A model generated the notes under the pieces. The model did not search any database and was not told the DNA's origin. It was given only the letters and a program-made list of their open reading frames with translations. A stretch of DNA of 55,195 bases from an uncultured Pelagibacteraceae bacterium (GTDB lineage Bacteria > Pseudomonadota > Alphaproteobacteria > Pelagibacterales > AG-422-B15). Shown here in pieces: positions 1-8,552 of the stretch (its first letter is position 1; every line of letters begins with the position of its first letter). The position numbers were made by a program, and so were the translations under genes. The DNA lies in NCBI GenBank assembly GCA_902517885.1, contig CABYDZ010000006.1, forward strand, positions 1-55,195. The letters are read 5' to 3'.

Positions 1-980
1 TTGTTAGTTCCACTGATTTATACGGAGGCACATGGAATTTATTTGCAAACACTATGAAGGATCTTGGAATTGAAGTTAGGTTTGCTGATCCAAAAGATCC
101 AGAGAGTTTTAGGAAATTAACTGATGATAATACAAGAGCATACTACGCTGAGACTCTTCCAAATCCAAAGTTAAAGGTATTTCCTATTCGTGAAGTTGCA
201 GATATAGGGGACGAATATAATATACCATTGATCGTTGATAACACTGCAGCGCCAGTAATATGTAAACCAATAGAGCACGGAGCTACAATTGTTGTTCATT
301 CATTAACTAAATTTATTGGTGGGCACGGAACGACTATTGGGGGAATTATTGTTGATAGTGGTAAGTTTGATTGGGGTAAAGATCCTAAAAGACAACCTAA
401 TCTAAATGATCCTGATCCAAGTTATCATGGAATGGTTTGGACAGAATTTGCCAAAGCTGTAGGGCCAATTGCCTATATAGTTAGAGCAAGATTTGTTGGC
501 TTAAGAGATATAGGTGCAGCTTTGAGTCCTCAAAGTGCGTTTAATATCATACAAGGCCTCGAAACAGTTTCCCTTAGAATGGAAAAACACTGTTCTAATG
601 CGGCTAAAGTTGCTGAATACCTATCAAGTCATAATAAGGTTTCTAGAGTTATTTACGCTGGGCTTGACGAAGGTGAAGCTGGAGAAAGAGCAAATAAATA
701 TCTTAAAGGAGGTCATGGTGCGCTTTGTGGTATCGAACTTAAGGGTGGTAAGGCAAGTGGTGAAAAATTTATTAATAATTTAAATATGTTTTATCATGTA
801 GCAAATATAGGAGATGCGAGAAGTCTAGCTATTCATCCTGCATCAACTACTCACTCTCAGCTATCTGATGAGGAAATGGAGTCAGCAGGTGTTACTCCTA
901 GTTATGTGAGATTATCCATAGGCATAGAGCACATCGATGATATCATCGAAGACTTAAAAAATGCATTAGATGCAGCTTAA
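1..980 (+). CDS. metY: O-acetylhomoserine sulfhydrylase (partial, 5' end outside window)
   Basis: PLP-dependent Cys/Met-metabolism enzyme that makes homocysteine from O-acetylhomoserine and sulfide. The frame is open from base 3: the residues before the Met at base 54 read VSSTDLYGGTWNLFANT, which continues the family alignment, so that Met is internal and the true start lies upstream of the window. The PLP lysine is in SLTKFIGGHGT, and the C-terminal part has the usual IHPASTTHSQLS and PSYVRLSIGIEHIDDI segments. The gene ends with TAA at 980, 25 bp from the end of the convergent ctaA gene. A cystathionine gamma-synthase relative is possible, but the GGHGTTIGG and YHG segments favour the MetY group. 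Confidence 0.93.
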   Translation, partial: VSSTDLYGGTWNLFANTMKDLGIEVRFADPKDPESFRKLTDDNTRAYYAETLPNPKLKVFPIREVADIGDEYNIPLIVDNTAAPVICKPIEHGATIVVHSLTKFIGGHGTTIGGIIVDSGKFDWGKDPKRQPNLNDPDPSYHGMVWTEFAKAVGPIAYIVRARFVGLRDIGAALSPQSAFNIIQGLETVSLRMEKHCSNAAKVAEYLSSHNKVSRVIYAGLDEGEAGERANKYLKGGHGALCGIELKGGKASGEKFINNLNMFYHVANIGDARSLAIHPASTTHSQLSDEEMESAGVTPSYVRLSIGIEHIDDIIEDLKNALDAA

Positions 981-1005
981 CGATTCATAGGTCACCTTAG
1001 TACAT

Positions 1006-2040
1006 TTACTGGGGTGACTTCAAACTCAATTGGTACATAAAAAGAGATAGCAAGAACACAAGTATTGAGTTGCCTTGGTGTAATAAGGCTAAATGCCATG
1101 GAATGTTCAGGTAGGTCATAGAAACGCCCAAAATTATTTGTAAAATAAACGCAATATTAAAAAAAATAATTACAGGGTAATAGCTATTTATTCTTTTATT
1201 CATAATTATTGAGTAGTTCAAATATAATAATAAAATCAAAATAATCATGGCAAAGGTTCTATGAATAAAAATGATGTACTCACCATTTTCAAAGAAATTT
1301 ATTATCCATCTCATTTGCGTATTTTCAATAAAGGGAAGTATATTCCCATTATAAAGTGGCCATGTATTATATAGAAGTCCTGAATGAGTACCTGAAACAA
1401 AGGCACCATAGGATATTTGAAAGCAAATAAATATAAAAAGTATAATTAATATACTTTTGTATTTCATGATGAAGATTGAATTATTATTTATCAATTTAAT
1501 ATCTAATAAATACGAGACTAAAGTATAGAACGTTAAACCAAGAATAATAAATGCCATTGTTAAATGAAGTGCCAAACGATATTGGCTTACATCAACTCTT
1601 TCCGACAAGCCACTTTTTACCATGTACCATCCTATAATCGCCTGGGAAAATAAAAGAACACCAATAACAATGACATTGATGTAATATTTTTTTTCAATTT
1701 TTTTATAAAGTAAAAGAAAGCAAAGAGGAATTAAATAAGCAGCGCCTATAAGTCTAGCAAAAGCCCTATGAAACCACTCCCAGAAATAGATAACCTTAAA
1801 CTCTTGTAAAGTCATTGAGCTATTTACTAACATGAATTCATCTATTAATTTATATTTATCAAACTCTATTTCCCAGGCAGCCCCAGATAGAGGATAGAGG
1901 ATACCAGAAACTGGCAACCATTCTGTAATTGAAAGTCCAGAGTCTGAGATTCTTGTGTAACCTCCAATTAAAATTATCGCACAAATTAAGGCTATTAAAG
2001 ATACCAACCAAATTGAAAATGTATTGATTTTACTGTTCAT
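1006..2040 (-). CDS. ctaA: Heme A synthase, COX15/CtaA family
   Basis: Inner-membrane enzyme that converts heme O to heme A for aa3-type cytochrome oxidase. The 344-residue product has about eight hydrophobic segments in two similar halves. Heme-ligand histidines are in WEWFHRAFARL and ALHLTMAF in the first half, and in FIHRTFAM and HLALLHQGN in the second. It begins with the typical GGYTRISDSGLSITEW stretch. No Cys pair is visible in the first periplasmic loop, as in the proteobacterial type-2 form. It starts 18 bp from a divergent DUF2842 gene. It implies a heme-A oxidase encoded elsewhere. Confidence 0.95.
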   Translation of the reverse strand: MNSKINTFSIWLVSLIALICAIILIGGYTRISDSGLSITEWLPVSGILYPLSGAAWEIEFDKYKLIDEFMLVNSSMTLQEFKVIYFWEWFHRAFARLIGAAYLIPLCFLLLYKKIEKKYYINVIVIGVLLFSQAIIGWYMVKSGLSERVDVSQYRLALHLTMAFIILGLTFYTLVSYLLDIKLINNNSIFIMKYKSILIILFIFICFQISYGAFVSGTHSGLLYNTWPLYNGNILPFIENTQMRWIINFFENGEYIIFIHRTFAMIILILLLYLNYSIIMNKRINSYYPVIIFFNIAFILQIILGVSMTYLNIPWHLALLHQGNSILVFLLSLFMYQLSLKSPQ

Positions 2041-2058
2041 ATTAATTACATATTTGGC

Positions 2059-2253
2059 ATGACTAAATTAAAAAAAGCAATAAGTGTTATTATATTTATA
2101 ATTGCAATCACGATATATTGCTTATTAGTTATGGTTATTTTAGCTAAAATCAACTTTAATCATTGGCTAATTGAATTTATTGTATATTTTCTATTGGGAA
2201 TTCTCTGGGTATTTCCATCAATGTATATACTCAAACCATTTAAAAAAAAATGA
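2059..2253 (+). CDS. DUF2842 small membrane protein
   Basis: A 64-residue protein with two hydrophobic segments (about residues 7-29 and 36-57) and a basic C-terminus. The pattern of a short first helix, a loop, then LLGILWVFPSMYILKPF resembles DUF2842, an alphaproteobacterial family of unknown function often found beside the COX15 gene, as here. Its stop overlaps the start of the chorismate mutase gene (ATGA at 2250), so the two are probably translated together. No function can be assigned. Confidence 0.7.
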   Translation: MTKLKKAISVIIFIIAITIYCLLVMVILAKINFNHWLIEFIVYFLLGILWVFPSMYILKPFKKK

Positions 2254-2543
2254 AAACCAAAAAAAACAATACTCCTCAAATGAAGCTTATAAGAAATAAA
2301 ATAGATCTTATTGATAGTAAATTGCTACCACTAATGGTTAAGAGATCACAACTAGTTGAAAAAGCGTTAGAACTAAAATTAAAACGTGCTGAAATAGTTG
2401 ATCAGAAAAGGATACGCGAAATTACTAAAAAAATTTCTCAAAAAACAAGGAAGCTTGGTGGCAATCCAAAACTATTAAGTAATATATGGTTGTCAATAAT
2501 TGACAACTTTATAGAATTTGAAAAAAGTAAATTTAAAAAATAA
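2250..2543 (+). CDS. Chorismate mutase, AroQ class
   Basis: A 97-residue, all-helical protein matching monofunctional AroQ chorismate mutases, which turn chorismate into prephenate for Phe and Tyr synthesis. The N-terminal helix has the signature IRNKIDLIDSKLLPLMVKRS, with the expected Arg and the Lys/Arg at the active-site end, followed by a basic middle and WLSIIDNFIEFE near the end. It is translationally coupled to the DUF2842 gene. Its TAA ends at 2543, directly against the stop of the convergent rpmG gene, with no spacer. Confidence 0.85.
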   Translation: MKTKKNNTPQMKLIRNKIDLIDSKLLPLMVKRSQLVEKALELKLKRAEIVDQKRIREITKKISQKTRKLGGNPKLLSNIWLSIIDNFIEFEKSKFKK

Positions 2544-2735
2544 TTATTTACTGTGTGGTGGTAATTTTTTCTCTACGAACCACTCGTGTTTTTTTGTCGC
2601 TGGATTATACTTCTTCATCCTTAATTTATCTTTTGCTTTGAGACCTGAAGTAGGCTTCTTAGCATAATAGTAAAATTTACTATCAGCTTTCTCTTCGGGA
2701 ACAAGTCTAACTTTTACTGTAGATTTTTTGGCCAT
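2544..2735 (-). CDS. rpmG: 50S ribosomal protein bL33
   Basis: A 63-residue basic protein with the L33 pattern: STVKVRLVPEEKADSKFYYYAKK, then KLRMKKYNPATKKHEWFVEKKL. It has no cysteines, so it is the zinc-independent (C-minus) form. It is a few residues longer than the enterobacterial protein. The start codon directly abuts the stop of the upstream MerR gene at 2736, so it sits at the end of the plsX-ihfA-merR-rpmG run. rpmG is not usually part of this cluster, so the junction may be lineage-specific. Confidence 0.95.
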   Translation of the reverse strand: MAKKSTVKVRLVPEEKADSKFYYYAKKPTSGLKAKDKLRMKKYNPATKKHEWFVEKKLPPHSK

Positions 2736-3161
2736 TTATTCACCTTGATCGATTTTTTTTCTTAAATCTACCAAGTCATTTAAAACTTTCATTAATTTTT
2801 TTCTTTTGCCATCGCCTAAATAATGAGGTGATGTATCATCGTTATTGTACTGATTAGTGTTTATTTCATTATCTGTAAAGGAATTATTTTCAGCTTCATT
2901 TCTTAATATTTTTTTTGTTCCAACTTCTTTTATTACTTTCTGAACCCCTCTTATCGTATATCCATCATTGTACAGTAAACTTTTTATTCCTCTTAAAAGG
3001 CTTATATCTTCAGGTCTGTAGTACCTTCTTCCTCCACCTCTTTTAATCGGCTTAATTTGTATAAACTTTGTTTCCCAGAACCTGAGAACGTGTTGCGGCA
3101 AAGAAAGGTCTTTGGAAACTTCGCTAATTGTACGAAAAGCTTCAGGTGATTTTGTATTCAT
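2736..3161 (-). CDS. MerR-family transcriptional regulator
   Basis: A 141-residue protein with an N-terminal MerR winged-helix domain (about residues 9-80): [20 protein letters not shown] is the helix-turn-helix and [12 protein letters not shown] the wing. The rest is an Asn/Asp-rich linker and a short basic helical tail. It has no obvious ligand-binding domain. This short MerR type next to ihfA is conserved in Alphaproteobacteria, but its targets are not established. It lies 7 bp downstream of ihfA and is probably cotranscribed. Confidence 0.85.
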   Translation of the reverse strand: MNTKSPEAFRTISEVSKDLSLPQHVLRFWETKFIQIKPIKRGGGRRYYRPEDISLLRGIKSLLYNDGYTIRGVQKVIKEVGTKKILRNEAENNSFTDNEINTNQYNNDDTSPHYLGDGKRKKLMKVLNDLVDLRKKIDQGE

Positions 3162-3168
3162 TAGACAG

Positions 3169-3480
3169 CTACTCCGAAGTATTTATTTTATTTTTTGTAT
3201 TGACCTTTGATTTCAGTACATTTGAAGCTCTAAATGTAACCACGCTTCTTGCTGTAATAGGAACTTCTTCACCTGTTTTTGGATTTCTTCCTATCCTTTC
3301 TTTTTTTTCTCTAACAATGAATGTTCCAAATGAAGAAATCTTAACATCGTCTCCTTTAATTAAACTCATTAAAATTTCGCTTAAAACTGAGTCAACTAAG
3401 TTTGCTGACTCATTTCTAGAAAGACCAACGTTCTTAAATACCGCTTCACTTAGCGATGATCTTGTTGTGGTTTTTTCCAT
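3169..3480 (-). CDS. ihfA: Integration host factor subunit alpha
   Basis: A 103-residue HU/IHF-type DNA-bending protein. The segment [21 protein letters not shown] is the DNA-intercalating arm with its conserved Pro, and the RSVVTFRAS ending matches IHF-alpha rather than HU. The N-terminus has the dimerisation helices ([22 protein letters not shown]). In most Alphaproteobacteria fabH lies between plsX and ihfA. Here only 60 bp separate them, and those bases carry a promoter candidate described separately. Confidence 0.92.
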   Translation of the reverse strand: MEKTTTRSSLSEAVFKNVGLSRNESANLVDSVLSEILMSLIKGDDVKISSFGTFIVREKKERIGRNPKTGEEVPITARSVVTFRASNVLKSKVNTKNKINTSE

Positions 3481-3488
3481 ATAGAAAA

Positions 3489-3517
3489 ATTATATTAATA
3501 ATAATTACTTATAACAA
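3489..3517 (-). promoter_or_regulatory. Candidate sigma-70 promoter for ihfA-merR-rpmG
   Basis: On the minus strand TTGTTA (3517-3512) and a perfect TATAAT (3494-3489) are separated by 17 bp. Transcription would begin near 3482, only about two bases before the ihfA ATG at 3480, which would give an almost leaderless mRNA. No Shine-Dalgarno sequence is visible before this ATG. The region is very A+T-rich, so a chance match is possible. Confidence 0.42.
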
Positions 3518-3540
3518 TATATTAATTCTTTTTTTTTTCG

Positions 3541-4575
3541 CTAATTCGTCAATTTACTATGCATTTCGGATACATAATCGCTAATTTTTTTATTCACATT
3601 ATTATCTAATAGAGAATATATGATATCTGCTGCATATGAAACGCCCCTAAACTCAGAATGACCATGACACTTTACAGCTAAAGAATTGAGACCCATCAAA
3701 ATACCACAATTATGAACTCTTGGGTCTAATCTGTCTCTTACAGATTTCATGGCCAAAGAAGATAAAAAGTAACCCATTTTAGACAAAATTGAACTCTTAA
3801 AAGCATCTTCAAGGTGACTCTGAAAAAGCTTAGCGGTACCTTCTGCTGTCTTTAATGAAATATTCCCTGTAAAGCCATCTGTAACTACAACGTTAGTTCT
3901 TCCAGTTGAAATATCATTTCCTTCAATGTACCCATAATAATTTACAATAAAATTTTGAGACAGATCTTTTAAACAGTCTGAAGCTAACTTTATTTCTTCT
4001 TTGCCTTTATTATCTTCTTTGCCAACATTAAGCAGGCCAATACTAGGATTGTCAATTTTGAATAATATAGAAGCTAAACTTGCTCCAAGTATTGAATTAT
4101 CTATTAAATAACGTGAATCAAGCTTTGTATTCGCCCCTAAATCAAGAACAACAGACTCACCTTTCATATTAGGCCAAATCGAAGCTATTGCAGGCCTTTT
4201 AATGCCCTTTAACGTTTTTATATTTAAGACGGATAAAGACATTAATGCACCTGTGTTGCCAAAAGATAAAACTGCATCTGAAAGGTTTTCCGTTACCGAT
4301 TTTATTGCAAGATGCATACTTGATGTTTTTTTTGATTTTACAATATCTGATGGCTTATCTTCCATTGTGATGTAAGAGTCACAATCGATAATTTCAGTTA
4401 CTTTTAAAAGCCTTTTATAATTTTCAATTTTTTTCTTAATGATTTTCTCTGGGCCATATAATTGAAACTTATAATTTAAGTTACGCAATAATGACTGATT
4501 TAATCCTTTTAAAATATCATTTAGTTCTGTCTCACTGCCTAAAGTGTCAACAGATAGTGTGAAAAGTTTTGTCAC
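3541..4575 (-). CDS. plsX: Phosphate acyltransferase PlsX
   Basis: Makes acyl-phosphate from acyl-ACP, the donor used by PlsY (gene at 36220) for the first glycerol-3-phosphate acylation. At 344 residues it has the family length. Recognisable parts are SFGNTGALMSL, KRPAIASIWP, VVLDLGANT and the strong signature VTDGFTGNISLKTAEGTAK. The N-terminal motif, usually DAMGGD, is diverged here to VDTLGSE. The start codon is GTG. It follows the bc1 chaperone gene by 2 bp and precedes ihfA by 60 bp. The usual intervening DUF177 and fabH genes are absent. Confidence 0.92.
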   Translation of the reverse strand: MTKLFTLSVDTLGSETELNDILKGLNQSLLRNLNYKFQLYGPEKIIKKKIENYKRLLKVTEIIDCDSYITMEDKPSDIVKSKKTSSMHLAIKSVTENLSDAVLSFGNTGALMSLSVLNIKTLKGIKRPAIASIWPNMKGESVVLDLGANTKLDSRYLIDNSILGASLASILFKIDNPSIGLLNVGKEDNKGKEEIKLASDCLKDLSQNFIVNYYGYIEGNDISTGRTNVVVTDGFTGNISLKTAEGTAKLFQSHLEDAFKSSILSKMGYFLSSLAMKSVRDRLDPRVHNCGILMGLNSLAVKCHGHSEFRGVSYAADIIYSLLDNNVNKKISDYVSEMHSKLTN

Positions 4576-4577
4576 TA

Positions 4578-5117
4578 TTATATGCTATATTTTAAATCTA
4601 TAAAAAAAAAGTTATTTTCTAGATTTTTTGATTCATCGTTTTTAATAAAATGATCAATATTTTTTATCATATAATCAATAAAATAATTTACATGATGAAT
4701 AAATGCCTCATCGCCTTTATAAATATTATTTAAGATTGTTTGCTGAAGCAATAATTTATTGCCATTGTCTTTATAATCATCGACTCCCTTACTGTATTGA
4801 GCAATTCTGCCATAAAAGGCAGTTATAAATACTTTCATTTTTTTATTTACTGCAATATCTCCAAAACCCATTTCCCTCAAATTATTCTCAAAATCGCCAA
4901 ACATAAAGTCAAAAAGTTCCTGAGAAATACTTGACTTTTCTTGTTTAAGGTTTTTATAGTAAAAAAAAATCATAAAGGCATGAAATATTATTAAATCAAA
5001 TCGAGTTTCAAAATTATCCTTCAATCTAAGATCTAAATAGAAAAACTTAGATCTCGATATTTCAACAATATTCTGATAAATTTTACTAACTTGTAAATTT
5101 TCTCTTTTAAAAAACAT
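4578..5117 (-). CDS. Ubiquinol-cytochrome c chaperone-like protein (CBP3 family)
   Basis: Probable assembly factor for the cytochrome bc1 complex. I prefer the start at 5117 (MFFKRENLQ, 179 residues). A longer reading to 5165 would overlap the start of the divergent gene and adds residues unlike the family. The segment YQNIVEISRSKFFYLDLRLKDN, followed by FDLIIFHAFMIF, matches the CBP3/UQCC core, and FGDIAVNKKMKVFITAFYGRI is the second conserved block. The position next to plsX and divergent from a BamE-like gene is the usual alphaproteobacterial arrangement. Sequence divergence is high, so the assignment rests on core pattern and context together. Confidence 0.75.
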   Translation of the reverse strand: MFFKRENLQVSKIYQNIVEISRSKFFYLDLRLKDNFETRFDLIIFHAFMIFFYYKNLKQEKSSISQELFDFMFGDFENNLREMGFGDIAVNKKMKVFITAFYGRIAQYSKGVDDYKDNGNKLLLQQTILNNIYKGDEAFIHHVNYFIDYMIKNIDHFIKNDESKNLENNFFFIDLKYSI

Positions 5118-5122
5118 AAGCA

Positions 5123-5557
5123 ATGAAATTAATTCTCTCGTTAATAAGTACCTTGATCGTAACATATAGTTGCTCTCCTATAAATAACCAACATGGATAT
5201 ATTTTAGAAGACTTTGTAAACTCTTCTAATTCTATATCACAATTCAATATGGAAACTACAATGGAAAATGACATTTTACGAACACTCGGCTCTCCCTCAA
5301 TAATCATTAATGATGTAAACAATATTTGGATTTATTTAGTTTCAATAAAAAAAGAAAATATTTTTGAGGATGACGACGTAATGCATCAATCTATAATGAG
5401 ATATGAATTTGATAACAATGGAAAATTATTATCTAAAGAATTTCTTGATAAGGATAATTTTACTCATGTTGCTTTTTCAACTGACAAAACTGAAATGGCT
5501 AGTGACAGCTTTGGCTTAGCAGACCAGATATATGAATCATTTACTAGAGGCCAATAA
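5123..5557 (+). CDS. bamE: BamE/SmpA-like outer-membrane lipoprotein
   Basis: A 144-residue protein with a short hydrophobic N-terminus ending in Cys17 (VTYSC), a weak lipobox suggesting an exported lipoprotein. The following stretch, GYILEDF, then METTMENDILRTLGSPS and a strand with NNIWIYLVSIK, matches BamE, an accessory subunit of the outer-membrane beta-barrel assembly machine. Context supports this: alphaproteobacterial bamE genes are often divergent from the bc1 chaperone-plsX block. Its ATG lies only 5 bp from the preferred start of that divergent gene. Confidence 0.65.
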   Translation: MKLILSLISTLIVTYSCSPINNQHGYILEDFVNSSNSISQFNMETTMENDILRTLGSPSIIINDVNNIWIYLVSIKKENIFEDDDVMHQSIMRYEFDNNGKLLSKEFLDKDNFTHVAFSTDKTEMASDSFGLADQIYESFTRGQ

Positions 5558-5559
5558 AA

Positions 5560-7632
5560 CTATAGAGCAGCAAGTAAAAGCAAAGCGACAATATTAGTAA
5601 TCTTTATCATAGGATTAACTGCTGGGCCTGCAGTATCTTTATACGGGTCGCCTACAGTATCTCCAGTTACTGCTGCCTTATGAGCTTCTGAGCCCTTACC
5701 ACCAAAATTACCATCTTCAACAAACTTCTTCGCATTATCCCAGGCTCCCCCGCCAGCAGTCATAGAAATAGCAACAAATATACCTGTAACAATTACTCCT
5801 AATAACATTGCTCCAACACAAGATACTGCCGCATTCTGATCAGCTACAAAAGTTATTACGAAATAAAGAACTAATGGCGATAACACTGGAAGCATTGATG
5901 GAACAATCATTTCCTTAATTGCAGATTTCGTTAACATATCTACGGACCTAGAATAATCAGGCTTAGATTCACCTGTCATAATACCTGGATTATCTGAAAA
6001 TTGCTTTCTGACTTCTTCAACAACGGCTCCACCAGCTCGGCCGACTGCCATCATTCCCATAGAAGCAAATAAATATGGCAATAGTCCTCCTATTAAAAGT
6101 CCAACAACAACATATGGATTTTCAAGACTAAAATTGGGAGTTATTTCTGGAATTAGCTTTAAATCTTCAACATATGCTGCAAATAAAACTAAAGCACCTA
6201 GGCCAGCTGATCCAATTGCATAACCTTTGGTAACAGCTTTTGTAGTATTGCCCACAGCATCCAGTGCATCAGTTGTTTTTCTGACACTTTCATCTAGATT
6301 TGCCATTTCTGCAATTCCTCCAGCATTATCAGTTACAGGGCCATAAGCATCCAATGCAACTACCATTCCAGCAAGAGCAAGCATAGCAGTAACTGCAATT
6401 GCAATTCCAAATAAACCAGCAAGCTGAAAGGTTAATACTATACCTACAACAATTACTATAGCTGGCAAAGCCGTAGCCTCCATTGAAACTGCGAGTCCCT
6501 GAATAACATTTGTGCCATGCCCAGTTGTTGATGCCTTAGCAACGCTTTGAACAGGTCGATAATTAGTTCCTGTATAATACTCTGTGATCCAGATTAATAA
6601 ACCTGTTATAACAATTCCTATGAAAGCACATATGTAAAGTGACGTACCTGTAAAGGAAGTTGTCCCAAAACTAAATTCTTTAGACATATCTCCTAAAATT
6701 ACTTGAGTTACAGGGTAGATAAAGATTAGAGATAGTATTGCTGAAGCAATAAAACCCTTATAGAGAGCTCCCATTATACTTTGTGAACGACCAAGTCTTA
6801 CAAAAAATGTTCCAATTATTGAAGCAACTAAACAACTTCCACCAATTGCCATTGGATAAATTGTCATCATCTCAGCTATTGGACCAGTAAAGAATATTGT
6901 AGCTAAAACCATTGTTGCAACAATAGTAACAGCATATGTTTCAAACAAGTCTGCAGCCATACCAGCACAATCACCGACATTGTCACCGACATTGTCTGCA
7001 ATAACCGCTGGATTTCTTGGGTCGTCTTCAGGTATACCTGCTTCAACCTTGCCTACTAAATCAGCGCCTACATCGGCTCCTTTTGTAAATATGCCTCCAC
7101 CCAACCTTGCAAAGATTGATATTAATGAAGCACCAAAGCCTAGAGCAACTAATGCATGCTTTAATGTTTCATCAGATACTGAATAAGAATCTAGCATCAC
7201 ATAATAAACAGAAATAGATAGAAGAGCCAATCCTGCAACTAACATTCCAGTTACTGCTCCAGCCTTAAATGCTACATTTAAACCTTTACCTAAACTATCA
7301 TTCGCAGCCTGAGCTGTTCTTACGTTCGCTCTAACTGATATAACCATTCCAATATATCCCGCAGCACCAGATAAAATGGCACCAATCAAATAACCACCTA
7401 TGACCCACATGTCTTGAAAAAATAAATATAAAAGGACGCATATTACGAGGCCAACAATTGCAATTGTTGTGTATTGCCTATTTAGATATGCTTGAGCACC
7501 AACTTGGATAGCAGATGAGATTTCTTGCATTTTCTCGTTACCTGCGTCTGATTTTAAAACAGAATTACCAGCCCAAAACCCATAGATAATTGACAATATG
7601 CCAGAAAAAATTATTAAATTCATTATGCTCAT
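5560..7632 (-). CDS. hppA: Membrane-bound proton-translocating pyrophosphatase (K+-independent type)
   Basis: An inner-membrane pump that uses pyrophosphate hydrolysis to move H+. I place the start at 7632 because AGAGGA lies at 7644-7639; this gives 690 residues, and a longer open frame runs to 7671. There are about 15-16 hydrophobic segments. The substrate-binding motifs are [19 protein letters not shown] and [15 protein letters not shown], with a second acidic cluster, [18 protein letters not shown], at the C-terminus. The sequence [10 protein letters not shown] carries Lys and Thr at the two positions that mark K+-independent H+-PPases (K+-dependent enzymes have Ala at both). It follows nusB on the same strand with a 73-bp gap. 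Confidence 0.96.
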   Translation of the reverse strand: MSIMNLIIFSGILSIIYGFWAGNSVLKSDAGNEKMQEISSAIQVGAQAYLNRQYTTIAIVGLVICVLLYLFFQDMWVIGGYLIGAILSGAAGYIGMVISVRANVRTAQAANDSLGKGLNVAFKAGAVTGMLVAGLALLSISVYYVMLDSYSVSDETLKHALVALGFGASLISIFARLGGGIFTKGADVGADLVGKVEAGIPEDDPRNPAVIADNVGDNVGDCAGMAADLFETYAVTIVATMVLATIFFTGPIAEMMTIYPMAIGGSCLVASIIGTFFVRLGRSQSIMGALYKGFIASAILSLIFIYPVTQVILGDMSKEFSFGTTSFTGTSLYICAFIGIVITGLLIWITEYYTGTNYRPVQSVAKASTTGHGTNVIQGLAVSMEATALPAIVIVVGIVLTFQLAGLFGIAIAVTAMLALAGMVVALDAYGPVTDNAGGIAEMANLDESVRKTTDALDAVGNTTKAVTKGYAIGSAGLGALVLFAAYVEDLKLIPEITPNFSLENPYVVVGLLIGGLLPYLFASMGMMAVGRAGGAVVEEVRKQFSDNPGIMTGESKPDYSRSVDMLTKSAIKEMIVPSMLPVLSPLVLYFVITFVADQNAAVSCVGAMLLGVIVTGIFVAISMTAGGGAWDNAKKFVEDGNFGGKGSEAHKAAVTGDTVGDPYKDTAGPAVNPMIKITNIVALLLLAAL

Positions 7633-7638
7633 AAATAG

Positions 7639-7644
7639 TCCTCT
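7639..7644 (-). promoter_or_regulatory. Shine-Dalgarno deciding the hppA start
   Basis: AGAGGA on the minus strand lies six bases before the ATG at 7632. It supports that start over the longer open frame beginning at 7671. A TATAAT at 7653-7648 lies just upstream, but its transcription start would fall inside the Shine-Dalgarno, so I do not call it a promoter. Confidence 0.6.
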
Positions 7645-7705
7645 ATAATTATAGTTGCGTGAAAATGCCAAAATTTACAGAGTTTGGCAATCTTTTATTT
7701 CAAGT

Positions 7706-8134
7706 CTAAGAATTTTGCAGATTATCAAGGACTCCGTTTATTAATGCCGTTTCGTTATTTCCAAAAAAACGATTAGCAATCAATAAATACTCAGAAATTA
7801 CAATTTTCTTTGATGCATCATTAGAAAATAGAATCTCATAAATTGCTGACCTAAAAATTGAAATTAGCAACTTATCCATATTAATAATTTTTACTTTCTT
7901 GCTCATTGATGCTTTTAGTACTTTATTTATGTCATCTAAATTTTCTGTAACTCCTTCATAAATTTTTTCTGCAAATTTCAAATTTTTATTATTTATCTTT
8001 TTTCCATAATCAGATTGCTCAACTATATTAGTAAATATTTCTTTAGTAGGTATTTGCCTTCTATTTTCATTAATTGATATTTCATAAAGAGCCTGGACCA
8101 CTAATAGTCTTTGGAATGATTTTATATTAGACAT
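7706..8134 (-). CDS. nusB: Transcription antitermination factor NusB
   Basis: A 142-residue all-helical protein of NusB type. It binds boxA RNA with S10 during rRNA antitermination. Visible are QRLLVVQALYEI near the N-terminus, a central MDKLLISIFRSAIYEILF, and the C-terminal VISEYLLIANRFFGNNETALINGVLDNL, a strong family signature. It lies 4 bp downstream of ribH, the standard bacterial ribH-nusB pairing. Confidence 0.93.
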   Translation of the reverse strand: MSNIKSFQRLLVVQALYEISINENRRQIPTKEIFTNIVEQSDYGKKINNKNLKFAEKIYEGVTENLDDINKVLKASMSKKVKIINMDKLLISIFRSAIYEILFSNDASKKIVISEYLLIANRFFGNNETALINGVLDNLQNS

Positions 8135-8138
8135 TAAT

Positions 8139-8549
8139 TTAATCTTGGAGAACTGCTATAGCTGCTTCGACTGCCTCTTTTGCTCTATTAAGTTTTTTTG
8201 ATGATCTCTCCTTTGCTTGCTTAATATTCTTACAAGTAAGAACAGAATTAGAAATTGGTAATTTCTTTTGAATTGAAAGTTCAAGCAATGTCTTAGTAAT
8301 GGCATTGGCAATGAAATCATAATGGTCGGTTTTGCCTTTAATAATACAACCAATTGCCACAACAGCATCATACTTACGTTTGTTTAATTTTAGTGATATC
8401 TTTGTTGGAATTTCCAAGGACCCTCTTGTAAAGCTGGTATCAAAATTATGTCCATTTTTTTCTAAATATTGTTGAGCCCCTTTTAACAAGTTTAGGGTTA
8501 TTTCAGGATAAAAGTTTGAAGCAACCAAAAGAAATTTATATTTTTTCAT
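8139..8549 (-). CDS. ribH: 6,7-dimethyl-8-ribityllumazine synthase
   Basis: The penultimate riboflavin enzyme. It condenses the RibB product with the pyrimidine intermediate. The protein has 136 residues, slightly short. Conserved parts are VASNFYPEIT, FTRGSLEIP, VAIGCIIKGKTDHYDFIAN (with the catalytic His) and a diverged VLTCKNIKQAKERS where most members have TxxxxEQAxxR. It sits between ribBX and nusB with spacers of 3-4 bp. Confidence 0.94.
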   Translation of the reverse strand: MKKYKFLLVASNFYPEITLNLLKGAQQYLEKNGHNFDTSFTRGSLEIPTKISLKLNKRKYDAVVAIGCIIKGKTDHYDFIANAITKTLLELSIQKKLPISNSVLTCKNIKQAKERSSKKLNRAKEAVEAAIAVLQD

Positions 8550-8552
8550 TAT

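Noticed and set aside
991-1018. Inverted repeat GTCACC / GGTGAC between the metY and ctaA ends, possible bidirectional terminator
   Set aside because: The stem is only 6 bp with a 16-base loop, and no T-run follows on either strand.
3128-3484. 118-residue open frame on the plus strand across ihfA and the merR start
   Set aside because: It is antisense to two well-supported genes, is low-complexity Ser/Phe/Leu-rich, and matches no family I recognise.
5118-5165. Longer N-terminus of the bc1 chaperone starting at 5165
   Set aside because: It would overlap the start of the divergent BamE-like gene and adds residues not typical of the family; the Met at 5117 begins the conserved part.
7648-7653. 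Perfect TATAAT just upstream of hppA as a promoter
   Set aside because: It lacks a -35 partner, and the transcription start would fall within the Shine-Dalgarno sequence.
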